Shown here: in pieces, positions 1-7,990 of the stretch
How the letters are laid out: each line of letters starts with the position of its first letter
How positions within the stretch are numbered: position 1 is the stretch's first letter
Source: a virus
Direction: 5' to 3' (one strand)
IMG/VR virus record: IMGVR_UViG_3300032053_005429
Location: 1-37,163 of that record
DNA length: 37,163 nt
Notes under the pieces: generated by a model
The model's input: only the letters and a program-made list of their open reading frames with translations
The model's database searches: none
What the model was told of the DNA's origin: nothing
Translations under genes and position numbers: made by a program

Positions 1-579
1 GGGATTTGGGTGGATGGGACGCAACGGATTTGGATTGATCCTTCTACTAGTAGGTTGTCAATTGGCACGTTAAGTCCCTACTCCGGATATATGCTATGGG
101 CGGATGGGAACGTCTACTTGAATGGTAGTACCGTACTTGGTGGCGCCCTAATTGTTCCGGACATCTACGCCTCCGGTAAGGTTCTGAAATATAACAACAT
201 CTCTACCGTCGCCAACGGCATCCCCGCAATCTACGGCACGGTGGACCTGACCGCGCAGACCTCTGCAATCGGCGCAACCACGATCTACGCGAACCCTGCA
301 ACCACGGGCCAGTACCGCGTTTGCTACCTTGCGCTCACCAAGAAGGCCGGAGATGCGGTCAACCTGGCTTTGCAACTGACGTTCACCACGCCAGATGACA
401 GCAGCACAGCGCAGAGTATCGCCAGCGCGAACGTAGCGATCAACACGGTTGGCGCGTACACGCAGGGGTGCCCTACTATCGTTGCCAAAGCATCCACCAA
501 TATCCAATATGCAACGACGTTAAGCGGAGGCATCGGCGCTGGTGAGTACAGTTTGTGGATCAAGGTGGAGAAGTTGTAA
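1..579 (+). CDS. Tail-fibre-like virion protein, 5'-truncated by window edge
   Basis: The reading frame is open from the first base (Gly-Ile-Trp-Val-Asp) to a TAA at 577-579, so the gene starts before the window; the GTG at 10 is unlikely to be a true start. The visible part opens with short, Gly/Asp-rich, beta-prone segments (WVDGTQRIWIDPS, then ADGNVYLNG) of the kind found in fibre shafts. It ends in a compact beta-rich domain (about residues 65-192) with a TIYANPATTGQYRV segment, reminiscent of C-terminal domains of many phage fibre or host-contact proteins. Its exact role is inferred from composition and position. It is followed after 13 bases by a secreted protein gene. It could instead be another virion appendage protein. 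Confidence 0.55.
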   Translation, partial: GIWVDGTQRIWIDPSTSRLSIGTLSPYSGYMLWADGNVYLNGSTVLGGALIVPDIYASGKVLKYNNISTVANGIPAIYGTVDLTAQTSAIGATTIYANPATTGQYRVCYLALTKKAGDAVNLALQLTFTTPDDSSTAQSIASANVAINTVGAYTQGCPTIVAKASTNIQYATTLSGGIGAGEYSLWIKVEKL

Positions 580-592
580 CAAGGAGGACGGC

Positions 593-973
593 ATGAATAG
601 GCTCTTGAAAGTTCTTATCGTCAGTGCCTTGGCGGTAGGCATTGCGGTCGCACAGGATGCACCGCCAGTCTACACGTCTTTCCTGACAGGCGTGACGCTG
701 ACCAGCGTGCAGGCACAGTCAGTGGCGACGTTGGCCCAAACCCGTGACTCCGCCATTGCTTCGGCACAAACGCAGTCGGATGAAGCACTGGCTGAACTCA
801 ACATTCTGCTGGATGCCGCCGATCCTGACCTTGCCCGTATCGGGACGTTATCTCGACGGGTGCGGACGCTGGCTGCGCAGCAGAAACAGGCGTACACGCA
901 GTTCCGGCGCGACGTGTGGCAACTGCTAACTCCAGCGCAGCGGGACGTACTACTGGCGCGATTGGGATTTTAG
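593..973 (+). CDS. Secreted Spy/CpxP-like LTXXQ periplasmic protein
   Basis: This is a 126-residue protein with a clear Sec signal peptide: basic n-region (NRLLK), hydrophobic stretch VLIVSALAVGIAV and a likely AVA|Q cleavage site with no lipobox Cys. The mature part is helical and carries two LTXXQ elements, LTSVQ near its start and LTPAQ near its C-terminus, separated by an Ala/Gln/Arg-rich coiled region. This is the layout of the Spy/CpxP/ZraP family of periplasmic chaperones and metal or envelope-stress sensors. The ATG at 593 is chosen because AAGGAGG lies 5 bases upstream; an in-frame start at 542 would overlap the previous gene and disrupt the signal peptide. It would act in the periplasm, so it is not an ordinary virion part and looks like a cargo gene. 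Family assignment is by motif only. Confidence 0.6.
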   Translation: MNRLLKVLIVSALAVGIAVAQDAPPVYTSFLTGVTLTSVQAQSVATLAQTRDSAIASAQTQSDEALAELNILLDAADPDLARIGTLSRRVRTLAAQQKQAYTQFRRDVWQLLTPAQRDVLLARLGF

Positions 974-1013
974 ACGAGACCACGGCGCAGGTCGCCGCGA
1001 TTGAGAACATTTA

Positions 1014-1718
1014 ATGGTACAACAGAGATTCATAATCGGCGATATCCGTGGCAGCTTGGGACTGCTTCTTAAGCTCTTTGACCGCATTCAACCAGATACA
1101 GGCCCGAATGCTCTCATATTTCTGGGCTCCTACCTTGGCCCTGGAGAGAATAGCAAGGGTGTCATAGACTTCCTGCTGTTCCTAAAGGAAGTAGGCCACA
1201 ACTGTGTTTTCCTTCGGGGCTGCTACGAGCGAATGTTCGAGCTGTCTCTACCGCTGAATGCCTCGCCCCAGTTCACCAAGGGCTGGAGAGCAATGGGCGG
1301 CAATGCAGTGTACCAAAGTTACAGCAGTGATTCTCCGTTATACGTTGCCACGTCTTCTGGGGGTCCAAAGAAAGTAGCAATGACCGTTCGTATACCCGAA
1401 CCGCATCTACGCTTCATCAAGCACGACTTGGGGCTGTGGTATGAAACAGAGGATGTCATAGCCACCCACGCTGGGATCAATCGGCAGAGGCTGGAACAGG
1501 GGTTGGGTGTGGTCCGTGACGAGGACTTCATATTTGGCAGTCCCGGCTGGTGGAATGATAGCTGGTGCATCCCGGGCAAAGACATCGTCTTCGGTCACTT
1601 CCCATTCCCTGAGCCGTTCCTTGGTCCAGGTAAGGTTGGCATTGATTTGGGAGCGGGCGCTGGGGGTAGGCTCTGTTGCATTGAGTACCCTAGCAAGCAG
1701 ATAACGATTGTTCAGTAG
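1014..1718 (+). CDS. Metallophosphatase-fold protein with degenerate active site (pseudo-phosphatase)
   Basis: This 234-residue protein follows the plan of bacterial and phage PPP-type phosphatases (lambda PP, PrpA/ApaH-like) from end to end. The signature motifs are eroded. GDxHG reads GDIRG (residues 9-13, His to Arg); GDxVDRG reads GSYLGPG (38-44, metal-ligand Asp to Ser, Arg to Pro); GNHE reads GCYE (69-72, Asn to Cys, His to Tyr). The two late histidines remain, in THAGIN (H152) and FGHFPF (H195), and the C-terminal IDxGAxxGGRL strand is intact. Of seven usual metal ligands only one Asp and two His survive, so hydrolysis by the normal two-metal mechanism looks impossible. The frame is long and uninterrupted, which argues for a retained non-catalytic role such as binding. 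No strong Shine-Dalgarno precedes the ATG. The next gene starts 9 bases downstream. Confidence 0.7.
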   Translation: MVQQRFIIGDIRGSLGLLLKLFDRIQPDTGPNALIFLGSYLGPGENSKGVIDFLLFLKEVGHNCVFLRGCYERMFELSLPLNASPQFTKGWRAMGGNAVYQSYSSDSPLYVATSSGGPKKVAMTVRIPEPHLRFIKHDLGLWYETEDVIATHAGINRQRLEQGLGVVRDEDFIFGSPGWWNDSWCIPGKDIVFGHFPFPEPFLGPGKVGIDLGAGAGGRLCCIEYPSKQITIVQ

Positions 1719-1727
1719 GAGAAGACA

Positions 1728-2312
1728 ATGAGCGTTGCACCAAACTTCTGGGAGCAACCCTTAGAGAAGAAGCTTGAGGGCATGGAGGAGATTATTTTCA
1801 AGCCTGAGGGCAAGTCTCCGTACAACGTTCTTCAGGAACACTTCCATGGCCTCGTGGAGAAGCTGGATACCAACTATGAGGTATCCACGTTCCTGAACAA
1901 CGTATTGCATTCCTTCATCGGCGTGCTGAGTGCCTTTCATAAGGATCCCAGGACGCTTCGGTTGAGGTATACCGCCGAAGTAGATGCACCAGGTGTCAGC
2001 CCGCGTCTCAAGATATTCATGGACTACACCTCCAGCGTTGGGGGTTTCTTGAGGCTTGAAGAAAAGCGGCTTTGGGAGCGCAACCCCACGGTCGTCATGT
2101 TGATGGAAGTCAACAGTGACGTAAGGGGTATGGCAGCCCGCGTCGTTGGTATCCTTGAGCAATGGGCTGCCCCACGCAAGATACCGTTCTCGGACATCCG
2201 CATCCCGAAAGCCATCATGGTAAAGGGTGGGGGTGCTCGCAAGACTATAGTGGCAGAGATCACGTATGAGTCTCCCATCATCAAGCCTGAAGTAACTATT
2301 GTAGGAGGATGA
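1728..2312 (+). CDS. Conserved-looking hypothetical phage protein
   Basis: This 194-residue soluble protein has no signal peptide or membrane segment, and I do not recognise its family. It has mixed alpha/beta character: an acidic helical N-terminal third (residues 1-65) followed by beta-strand patterns such as LRLRYTAEV, LKIFMDYTS and TVVMLMEV, and a C-terminal strand pair (KTIVAEITYES, PEVTIVGG). The ATG at 1728 has AGGAG 7-8 bases upstream (aggagaagacaATG). It lies between the pseudo-phosphatase and a series of head-module genes, with only one base between its TGA and the next ATG, so it is probably co-translated with that gene. A role in head assembly or as a modulator is possible, but nothing in the sequence specifies it. 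Confidence 0.6.
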   Translation: MSVAPNFWEQPLEKKLEGMEEIIFKPEGKSPYNVLQEHFHGLVEKLDTNYEVSTFLNNVLHSFIGVLSAFHKDPRTLRLRYTAEVDAPGVSPRLKIFMDYTSSVGGFLRLEEKRLWERNPTVVMLMEVNSDVRGMAARVVGILEQWAAPRKIPFSDIRIPKAIMVKGGGARKTIVAEITYESPIIKPEVTIVGG

Positions 2313-2313
2313 C

Positions 2314-3180
2314 ATGTATCCACAGGCGGCAGCTCCCTTCGAGGAAGGTGGTTCCAACTTCATATCTCCGACGATGGGCGCTTTGATCAGTGACCAGCGA
2401 AAGCTGACAGAGGCTAACCGTCGTCTTGCTGCTTTGGACACAGCTTCCAGGGAATCCTATACCTTCCACGAAACCCGAGCACGTCGCCTCGGTATCGATA
2501 GTCCCGCTGGAATGGCCCACCTGAAAGCCGCTCGTGCTATCCGTGCCGGTCGGTTGAGCAACCTTTATGAGCATGGTGACGAGATTGGTGAGATAGACCC
2601 CAAGGCTATCATGCGAGCCAACAGGGACGCCGTCTCCTGGCACAAGAAACGAGCCGAGAAGCATGGCCTGGATAGCGACACCGGCCACGCCCATGTCGCG
2701 ATGCTCTCAGATCACCTGAACGCCTTCAACAAGGCCAAGAAGCAGCTTGCCAGTGTTGCGGGTGTGGCAGGCAGGCAAAGCCCACTCGCCGTCCCTGAGA
2801 AGTCGAAGCAACCTTCAGAGGATATCCGCCAGCGCAAGCCTCTGGTGAAATTGCAGCAAGGCCGCATAGACGCTGGTGGCCCTGGTAGCGGACCGAGGCC
2901 TGGACAACGGCGTGGCGGTGGTTGGGCATCTGAGGAACAAAAGCGCAAGGCGCTCGGCCCGGAAGAGTATGCCAAGGTGAAGGACTTGGCTGCTCAGCGG
3001 GCTGAACAACAGAGGAAAGAGCGCGACGAGAGAATAATGAGCAACGTTCGCGCTGAGCGGGAGCGGCGGAGGGCACTTGCGGGCAAAGAATCCCGCTACC
3101 TCGCCCCGCGCTACGATAGGAGCCACGAAGCGCGACGCCTGAAGCGCGAAGCGGCCTTGAAGGAGTTTGGCAAGAGGTAA
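2314..3180 (+). CDS. Head-region hypothetical protein with internal His-rich duplication and GGPGSG motif
   Basis: This 288-residue, highly charged protein starts 1 base after the previous stop, with GGAGG overlapping the upstream gene end. It holds two similar segments 58 residues apart: FHETRARRLGIDSPAGMAH (51-69) and WHKKRAEKHGLDSDTGHAH (109-127), matching as HxxxRAxxxG(I/L)DSxxGxAH. Near residue 190 is DAGGPGSGPRPG, a Gly/Pro motif I know from many phage head-maturation and minor head proteins. The last 90 residues are rich in Arg, Glu and Lys and predicted helical (AEQQRKERDERI, RAERERRRALAG). The composition suits an internal capsid or scaffold-associated protein, which agrees with the protease and capsid genes downstream. 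No enzymatic motif is seen. Confidence 0.6.
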   Translation: MYPQAAAPFEEGGSNFISPTMGALISDQRKLTEANRRLAALDTASRESYTFHETRARRLGIDSPAGMAHLKAARAIRAGRLSNLYEHGDEIGEIDPKAIMRANRDAVSWHKKRAEKHGLDSDTGHAHVAMLSDHLNAFNKAKKQLASVAGVAGRQSPLAVPEKSKQPSEDIRQRKPLVKLQQGRIDAGGPGSGPRPGQRRGGGWASEEQKRKALGPEEYAKVKDLAAQRAEQQRKERDERIMSNVRAERERRRALAGKESRYLAPRYDRSHEARRLKREAALKEFGKR

Positions 3181-3182
3181 TC

Positions 3183-3788
3183 ATGCTAACACAACCTGAT
3201 CTCCAACCGTCGCAAGCCGATGATCCCGGCTGGGATGGCCAGTTCAACAGCTTCGGGCCTCGCAAGCCTGTCCACCGTGCCGAGCTCCGGTTGGTATCGC
3301 CGCCCGAGCAAGAACCATACGACGATACCTTCCGCCTGCGCGAAGCACAGCTTGCTCCTGTTCCCAAGCCTGCTCTGGGCCGTATGGACTCGGGGAAGCA
3401 GATCATCGAAGGCGAGCATCAGACGCTCTCAGTCCTTGGCAAGATAGGTGAAGCCATGGACGCCGATGATGACGACTCCCACATCTTGGAGCATCGCATC
3501 ATGCTCGCCAACGAGAACCTTTCGGAGACAGGCCGTGCCGCGCTGATGGAGCATATCTCATCCCATCAGAAGAGCAAGAAGCGCAAGCTGAAGGCTGTCG
3601 CTGAGACGGACGCGGTGCCAACAGGCATCCCCCAGAAGCCCTGGTCTCCGGATCAAGGACCGCAATCGGCGGAGCGTAGACGAAGTGCTGGTCTGGCTAC
3701 GGGCATGGAGTCCAGGATGAAGAAGTTCGACGCCGCCGTCAATCGTGCTTACGGACGCGGAGCCTACGGGCCAGTGAAAGAGAGATAG
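3183..3788 (+). CDS. Hypothetical head-module protein
   Basis: This 201-residue hydrophilic protein is rich in Pro, Asp, Lys and Arg, with low-complexity spots such as ADDDDSH and KSKKRKLKA. I do not recognise a family. The first 80 residues look disordered (many Pro, Gln and Asp); residues 85-130 could form helices (HRIMLANENLSETGRAALMEHI); the tail is basic. The ATG at 3183 follows the previous TAA by 2 bases; upstream GGCAAGAGG could serve as a weak ribosome site. Its place between the GGPGSG protein and the prohead protease, and its composition, suggest an internal head protein that may be cut during maturation. This is inference from context. Confidence 0.55.
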   Translation: MLTQPDLQPSQADDPGWDGQFNSFGPRKPVHRAELRLVSPPEQEPYDDTFRLREAQLAPVPKPALGRMDSGKQIIEGEHQTLSVLGKIGEAMDADDDDSHILEHRIMLANENLSETGRAALMEHISSHQKSKKRKLKAVAETDAVPTGIPQKPWSPDQGPQSAERRRSAGLATGMESRMKKFDAAVNRAYGRGAYGPVKER

Positions 3789-3791
3789 CCG

Positions 3792-6284
3792 ATGGCTAAC
3801 ACAACTTCATCCCAAGGCCAGCTCCAACGAGCCGGCATCCGTGTTGCGCCGATGCAGCGGAAGCGTTCTCGAGAGATGGGTGTCAAGGGAATGAAGTGGG
3901 GTGTCACAAGGTCAGGTAGAGAGATACCACAAGGCGCGCACGATCCACACTACCAAACTCCCCCTGGCGAGTACAGCATAGTTAAGAACTTCCCAGGATG
4001 GTCAGACAAAGACCATGAAGATGCGGCACGCCATCTTCGTGCCATAGGCAAGACCAAGAGTGCTGAGCCTGATCGCTATAGCAACCTGCCTTCCCCCCGG
4101 TCAGAGTTCACAGCCCTCGCTAGAATGCACAAGGACGCTGCGCAAGAGATCCTCAAGGGCAAAACAACAGAATCTGTCAAGCGCCACCGGCTCCACGAAT
4201 GCCGTCTACGTGAGATGAGCAGCCGTGCCTTCTTGGAGCCAGGAGCCGACGAGCAGGATGCCAAGCAGCCCAAGAAGAAGAGCCGTGTCTACCTCGTAAC
4301 CATCATCGAGGAGGGTCTTGGCAACAGCAAGGACAAGAACTACTACTCCGGTGATGCGCTGAAAGGTGCTGTCAAGCTGTTCGACGGTGCCAAGGCTTTC
4401 TGCGATCACCCTGACGCCATATCCGAGAAGACACTGCCAGAGCGCAGCATGAAAGACCTGGTCGGCTGGTACACGGATTGCTACGTGGATACCAGACCGG
4501 ATACAGGCAAGGCCCGGCTCCGTGGCAAGCTGCACTTCTTTCCAACGGCAAGCTGGCTGACCGGCATGATTGATACCATCCTTACTGACCCTTCCAGTAA
4601 GGACATGTTTGGTATCAGCATCAACGCAGTGGGCAAGACTCGCCCGGCCGAAATGAACGGTGAGGTAGTAAACCTGGTTGAGGAGTTCCAGCGTGTGGAT
4701 AGCGCCGACGTAGTCACTGAGCCAGCGGCACGCGGCAAGTTTGAGAAGATACTGGAATCCAAACGTGGCGCTCGTAAGGTAACTACATCCATGAAGGGTA
4801 AACGTGTCCGTGAGTCTGGCGCTCTTACCAGTGAGCAGATCAAAGAAGTTGCTGACGGGCTGACACGTGGCTATTTTTCTGAAGATCCCGACGAGATGAA
4901 GACGGCGATACACGAAGCAGCTACCAAGCTGTACTCAGCGTCTTCTATCTCTGGGAAAGGCCCAGGGCAGGTAAACGAAGAGAAGTATACTAACGCACCC
5001 GCACCGATAGCGGATGCTGGAGGAAAGGGAGACATGAACAAACTGAACAGAAAGCAGTTGCTCAAGGCATCGGGGCGATTTGGCAAGAAAAAGAAGGCGC
5101 TCCGGGCCGCAGCGGGCACAGGCCCCGACAACGAAACCCTCCCTGAGCCTTCTCCCGAAGACATCGAGCCCATCACTGAGGCCGATGTCGAGGATGAAGA
5201 GACTCAAGAATTAGGCGACTTCGACGACTTCGGCGATGCCAGCAAGAAGGTGAAGGCATCCAGGGGCAAGGCAGCCCGAATCAAGGCTGCCAAGCTCCGT
5301 AGAACGGTCGCAGAGTCGCTGGAAGACGAGGACGAGGATGAGGACGAACAGCTCGCTCCTCCAACAGACCCGCTCGGTCGGCCAGCAGCGTCTGCTGCCC
5401 TATCCTCCGCTGAAGAGGACGAGGACGAAGATGAGCAAGACGACCTGGGTGGCGGCGACGAAGAAATGGGCGGTGGTGAAGACCTCGGTGGCGGCGAGCC
5501 CGACGAAATGGGCGATGAAGACATGGAGCCCGAGGGCCTGGAAGCCGAAGCTGAAGCCGAGGAAGACGAAGACGAGGCCGAAGAGGACGATGAGGGTGAG
5601 GCGCTCGAGATGTGCAAGGCATCCGGCAAGAAGAGGAAGCTTCACGCTGCCCGGCGTCGTTCTCAGGAAGCCAGCGGCTTTTATGGCAAGGCCGGAGACG
5701 CCGCTCTTCCGTCTCACGCCATCGGTGACTACACCGATGACTTCAAGACACCGAGTCGCGACACTTCGACTTCGGGCGTCGGCAAATCCTACAAGCTGAA
5801 GACCTCCATCGCAGGTCAGAATAAGCTGGCGCGTGGAGTCGTGAAGGAAGCCAACCGGCGCATCGAGAAGCTGGAAGGTGAGCTCGTGCGTCTGCGCGAG
5901 TCAAACCGCAATCGCCAGCGCAAGATCGACCGCTACGTGGGCATGGTCGGCTTCCACAATACCAAGGTGGAAGCGCAGAAGCTGCTGCGTGAGGCAGTCA
6001 AGCGCGACCTGTTCCCTGTCGGGTATGCTCGCACGCTGGAGCCCAAGCTGTATGGGATGAAGCGTCGAGAACAGATCCAGGAAATCAAGTTACACGCTCG
6101 CTTGCTGGAGTCCGCCAGTGACAGCGTGGTCCACCGCTTCCGTGAGGCTGATGCCGATTCGGAAGGCGTGGAAGGTGCTCCAGGCAGAGGCACTGCTGTA
6201 TCCCAGTTCGGGACCAGTGGCGGACACTCTGACCTTGCCGAAGGTCTGGCAGCAGACGGCGTTCCGATGCGTCAGCGTCGGTAG
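3792..6284 (+). CDS. Prohead protease joined to acidic, coiled-coil scaffold-like region
   Basis: This 830-residue multidomain protein begins with a basic leader containing GVKGMKWGV (residues 30-38). Residues about 163-325 form a phage prohead protease domain: the pattern DHP (His206), the GIS serine (Ser276 in MFGISINAVG) and the closing segment VDSADVVTEPAARG (Asp306) match the Ser/His proteases that cut head proteins during maturation. About residues 500-610 are extremely acidic (runs of Glu/Asp with Gly), and residues about 678-720 form a heptad-rich coiled coil (RRIEKLEGELVRLRES). Protease plus internal scaffold in one polypeptide, upstream of the capsid gene, recalls the lambda C/Nu3 arrangement, although here no internal scaffold start was identified. 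The protease would release the scaffold by self-cleavage. The ATG follows the previous TAG by 3 bases. Confidence 0.75.
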   Translation: MANTTSSQGQLQRAGIRVAPMQRKRSREMGVKGMKWGVTRSGREIPQGAHDPHYQTPPGEYSIVKNFPGWSDKDHEDAARHLRAIGKTKSAEPDRYSNLPSPRSEFTALARMHKDAAQEILKGKTTESVKRHRLHECRLREMSSRAFLEPGADEQDAKQPKKKSRVYLVTIIEEGLGNSKDKNYYSGDALKGAVKLFDGAKAFCDHPDAISEKTLPERSMKDLVGWYTDCYVDTRPDTGKARLRGKLHFFPTASWLTGMIDTILTDPSSKDMFGISINAVGKTRPAEMNGEVVNLVEEFQRVDSADVVTEPAARGKFEKILESKRGARKVTTSMKGKRVRESGALTSEQIKEVADGLTRGYFSEDPDEMKTAIHEAATKLYSASSISGKGPGQVNEEKYTNAPAPIADAGGKGDMNKLNRKQLLKASGRFGKKKKALRAAAGTGPDNETLPEPSPEDIEPITEADVEDEETQELGDFDDFGDASKKVKASRGKAARIKAAKLRRTVAESLEDEDEDEDEQLAPPTDPLGRPAASAALSSAEEDEDEDEQDDLGGGDEEMGGGEDLGGGEPDEMGDEDMEPEGLEAEAEAEEDEDEAEEDDEGEALEMCKASGKKRKLHAARRRSQEASGFYGKAGDAALPSHAIGDYTDDFKTPSRDTSTSGVGKSYKLKTSIAGQNKLARGVVKEANRRIEKLEGELVRLRESNRNRQRKIDRYVGMVGFHNTKVEAQKLLREAVKRDLFPVGYARTLEPKLYGMKRREQIQEIKLHARLLESASDSVVHRFREADADSEGVEGAPGRGTAVSQFGTSGGHSDLAEGLAADGVPMRQRR

Positions 6285-6289
6285 CTCCC

Positions 6290-6303
6290 GTCTAAGGCTA
6301 GAC
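6290..6303 (+). other. Small hairpin between protease-scaffold and decoration gene
   Basis: GTCTA and TAGAC form a 5-bp stem with an AGGC tetraloop 5 bases after the stop of the protease gene, followed by AGTTTGG. It is too weak for a confident terminator; it could be a processing or attenuation site. Confidence 0.25.
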
Positions 6304-6347
6304 AGTTTGGCATGCGTAAATTGAGACACGGAAGGGGGTGATGGCTA

Positions 6348-6872
6348 GTGTCTGTATCACGCAACAACATCAAGGTCGAGGAACGCCGCATCAGCAACGT
6401 TCCTATCTCTGCCGTTGCAACCTGTAACCTCGGTGACATGGTCAAGTGGGATGACACGAACAAGGTAGTCACTCCCATGACCGACGCCGACGAAGGGTCC
6501 GAGGAGTCCGCATGGTACTTCTGCGGTGTAGTCCAGGACCAGCAGCCGATCGCCAGTCTGGGTGGGGCGTTGCCGTTGAACCGCACGAACATCGTAGACC
6601 GTGGTTTAGTCGAGTTCTATGCGGACGACAACGCGACGTACTACCCCGGCGATTGGGTCTGCATCGGGTCCGACCCTCAGAAGGTCAAGAAGACCGGGGC
6701 CAGTGTCTGGAACGGTATTGGCATCGTTGCCATGGAGAACGGTTGGGCCGTCTCCGGTGGCGCTGCCGTGGGCAAGACGGCGGTGAAGGGGGTCACGAAA
6801 CTAATCATCGCTATCCGGCCGCAGTGGAGCCTGGGCAGCGAAAGCGGCTACCCGTTCGGTTTCTGGGACTAG
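6348..6872 (+). CDS. Putative capsid decoration/stabilisation protein
   Basis: This 174-residue protein is encoded directly between the protease-scaffold and the major capsid gene, the usual place of a head decoration protein (lambda gpD position). The GTG start at 6348 is supported by a strong AAGGGGGTGAT ribosome site; the ATG at 6341 is in another frame and soon stops. The sequence is beta-rich and globular (ISAVATCNLGDMVKWDD, GLVEFYADDNATYYPGDWV, GIGIVAMENGWAV), with repeated Gly-Asp turns of the type seen in SH3-like or jelly-roll decoration folds. It has no signal peptide. The assignment rests on position, size and fold character rather than a named motif, so a minor capsid protein is also possible. 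Confidence 0.5.
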   Translation: MSVSRNNIKVEERRISNVPISAVATCNLGDMVKWDDTNKVVTPMTDADEGSEESAWYFCGVVQDQQPIASLGGALPLNRTNIVDRGLVEFYADDNATYYPGDWVCIGSDPQKVKKTGASVWNGIGIVAMENGWAVSGGAAVGKTAVKGVTKLIIAIRPQWSLGSESGYPFGFWD

Positions 6873-6904
6873 TAGGCTAACTTTTCAGAGAGGAGATGCT
6901 TGAC

Positions 6905-7969
6905 ATGTTCCAAAACATCTGGGACAGAGCGGCGAAAAACATCGATTGGAATTCGCCCCGTTTGAGCTTCCGCCGCCTCCGGGAAGCTGCCTACCAGCAG
7001 TCCTCAAGGTTGCGAGAAGCAAATGCTGAGTCTGCATTCGGTCAGCTTCTGCGAGCTGGCATCCAGACTTATGCGTTGAATGCATACAACACCGTTCCTG
7101 TCGTATACCCTGACCTGGTCACGGAAGTGTCCAGCAAGCGTTACCAGGAATTCTACGCTCCGTTGTACCGGCCGAACCTGCCTAAGCTCGTTCAGCGAGG
7201 GCAGAAGTTCCAGGACAATCCGATCGCTGGCTTGGATCGGGTGCTAACGAACTTCAAGTTCGGCATGCTGGAGTCGTTCGAGCGCGAGCTCTTTGACGAC
7301 GACCAGACCGGCCAGATTAAGAACCGTGCCAGCCAGATGGGCGAGAACTTCAAGATCATGGAAGAAATCTACGTCATGGGCAAGATCATCGGTACCGGCC
7401 ACACTGTCCAAGGCGTAGAGGTTCCGCCCGACATCACCTTTAGCGACACCGTTCCCGTGGGAGCGACCGGGAATGGCACCTACAATACCGGCAAGGGCAA
7501 TCGCCCGGCGACCTTCGCCCGTCTCCAACAGACGACGCTGGAATCGGCCGACATCGCTCTGATGAACATCCAGGACCCGTTGGGCAACAAGTTCCTGGTC
7601 TCTCCGAACACGCTGCTGGTGTCCAGCACTGATAAGTTCGTCGCGGCCAAGCTGCTCAACTCTACCTTACAGCCTTCGGTCCCGAGTGCCACGGCGGGAT
7701 CTACCGGCTACGTCATGACCATCAACCCTCTACAGGGACTGTACAAGCTCTTAGTCTCCAGGTTCTTCACTTCAAAGGCATGGATACTTGGTGATCCGAA
7801 GAAGTGCTTAGTATTCCAGCGCCGTGACCCCCTGGAGATCGTTCAGGAGCACCCCGCTTCCGGCCAGTCGTTCGAGATTGAAGCTTACCGCTTCAAGTCT
7901 CGCTCGCGGCTGGAAGTTGGCATGATCGACTCGCGGTTCTTGTGGGAGGGCAACGACGGCAGTATCTAG
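6905..7969 (+). CDS. Major capsid protein
   Basis: This 354-residue protein is placed after the protease/scaffold and decoration genes and is followed by a strong terminator, as is typical for the most highly expressed phage gene. Features of HK97-fold or Mu gpT-like capsid proteins are visible: an N-terminal helical region (SPRLSFRRLREAAYQQS), a segment FERELFDDDQTGQI with following helix, the strand-turn NKFLVSPNTLLVSS, and a C-terminal beta region ending SRLEVGMIDSRFLWEGN. The ATG at 6905 is preferred over the one at 6896 because AGAGAGGAG ends at 6895, too close to the first but about 9 bases from the second. The upstream protease may trim the N-terminus, but no cleavage site can be read with confidence. 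Confidence 0.75.
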   Translation: MFQNIWDRAAKNIDWNSPRLSFRRLREAAYQQSSRLREANAESAFGQLLRAGIQTYALNAYNTVPVVYPDLVTEVSSKRYQEFYAPLYRPNLPKLVQRGQKFQDNPIAGLDRVLTNFKFGMLESFERELFDDDQTGQIKNRASQMGENFKIMEEIYVMGKIIGTGHTVQGVEVPPDITFSDTVPVGATGNGTYNTGKGNRPATFARLQQTTLESADIALMNIQDPLGNKFLVSPNTLLVSSTDKFVAAKLLNSTLQPSVPSATAGSTGYVMTINPLQGLYKLLVSRFFTSKAWILGDPKKCLVFQRRDPLEIVQEHPASGQSFEIEAYRFKSRSRLEVGMIDSRFLWEGNDGSI

Positions 7970-7990
7970 GCCAACGACCGACCCTGTGTG

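Noticed and set aside
1761-2441. Long minus-strand ORF of 226 codons
   Set aside because: It is an antisense shadow of two + strand genes with good ribosome sites and tight spacing.
2726-3406. Minus-strand ORF of 226 codons
   Set aside because: It is antisense to the head-region genes, with no recognised domain and no minus-strand neighbours.
5204-5629. Minus-strand Ser-rich ORF opposite the acidic region
   Set aside because: The Ser/Pro runs are only the reverse complement of Glu/Asp codons in the protease-scaffold gene; there is no ribosome site or gene context.
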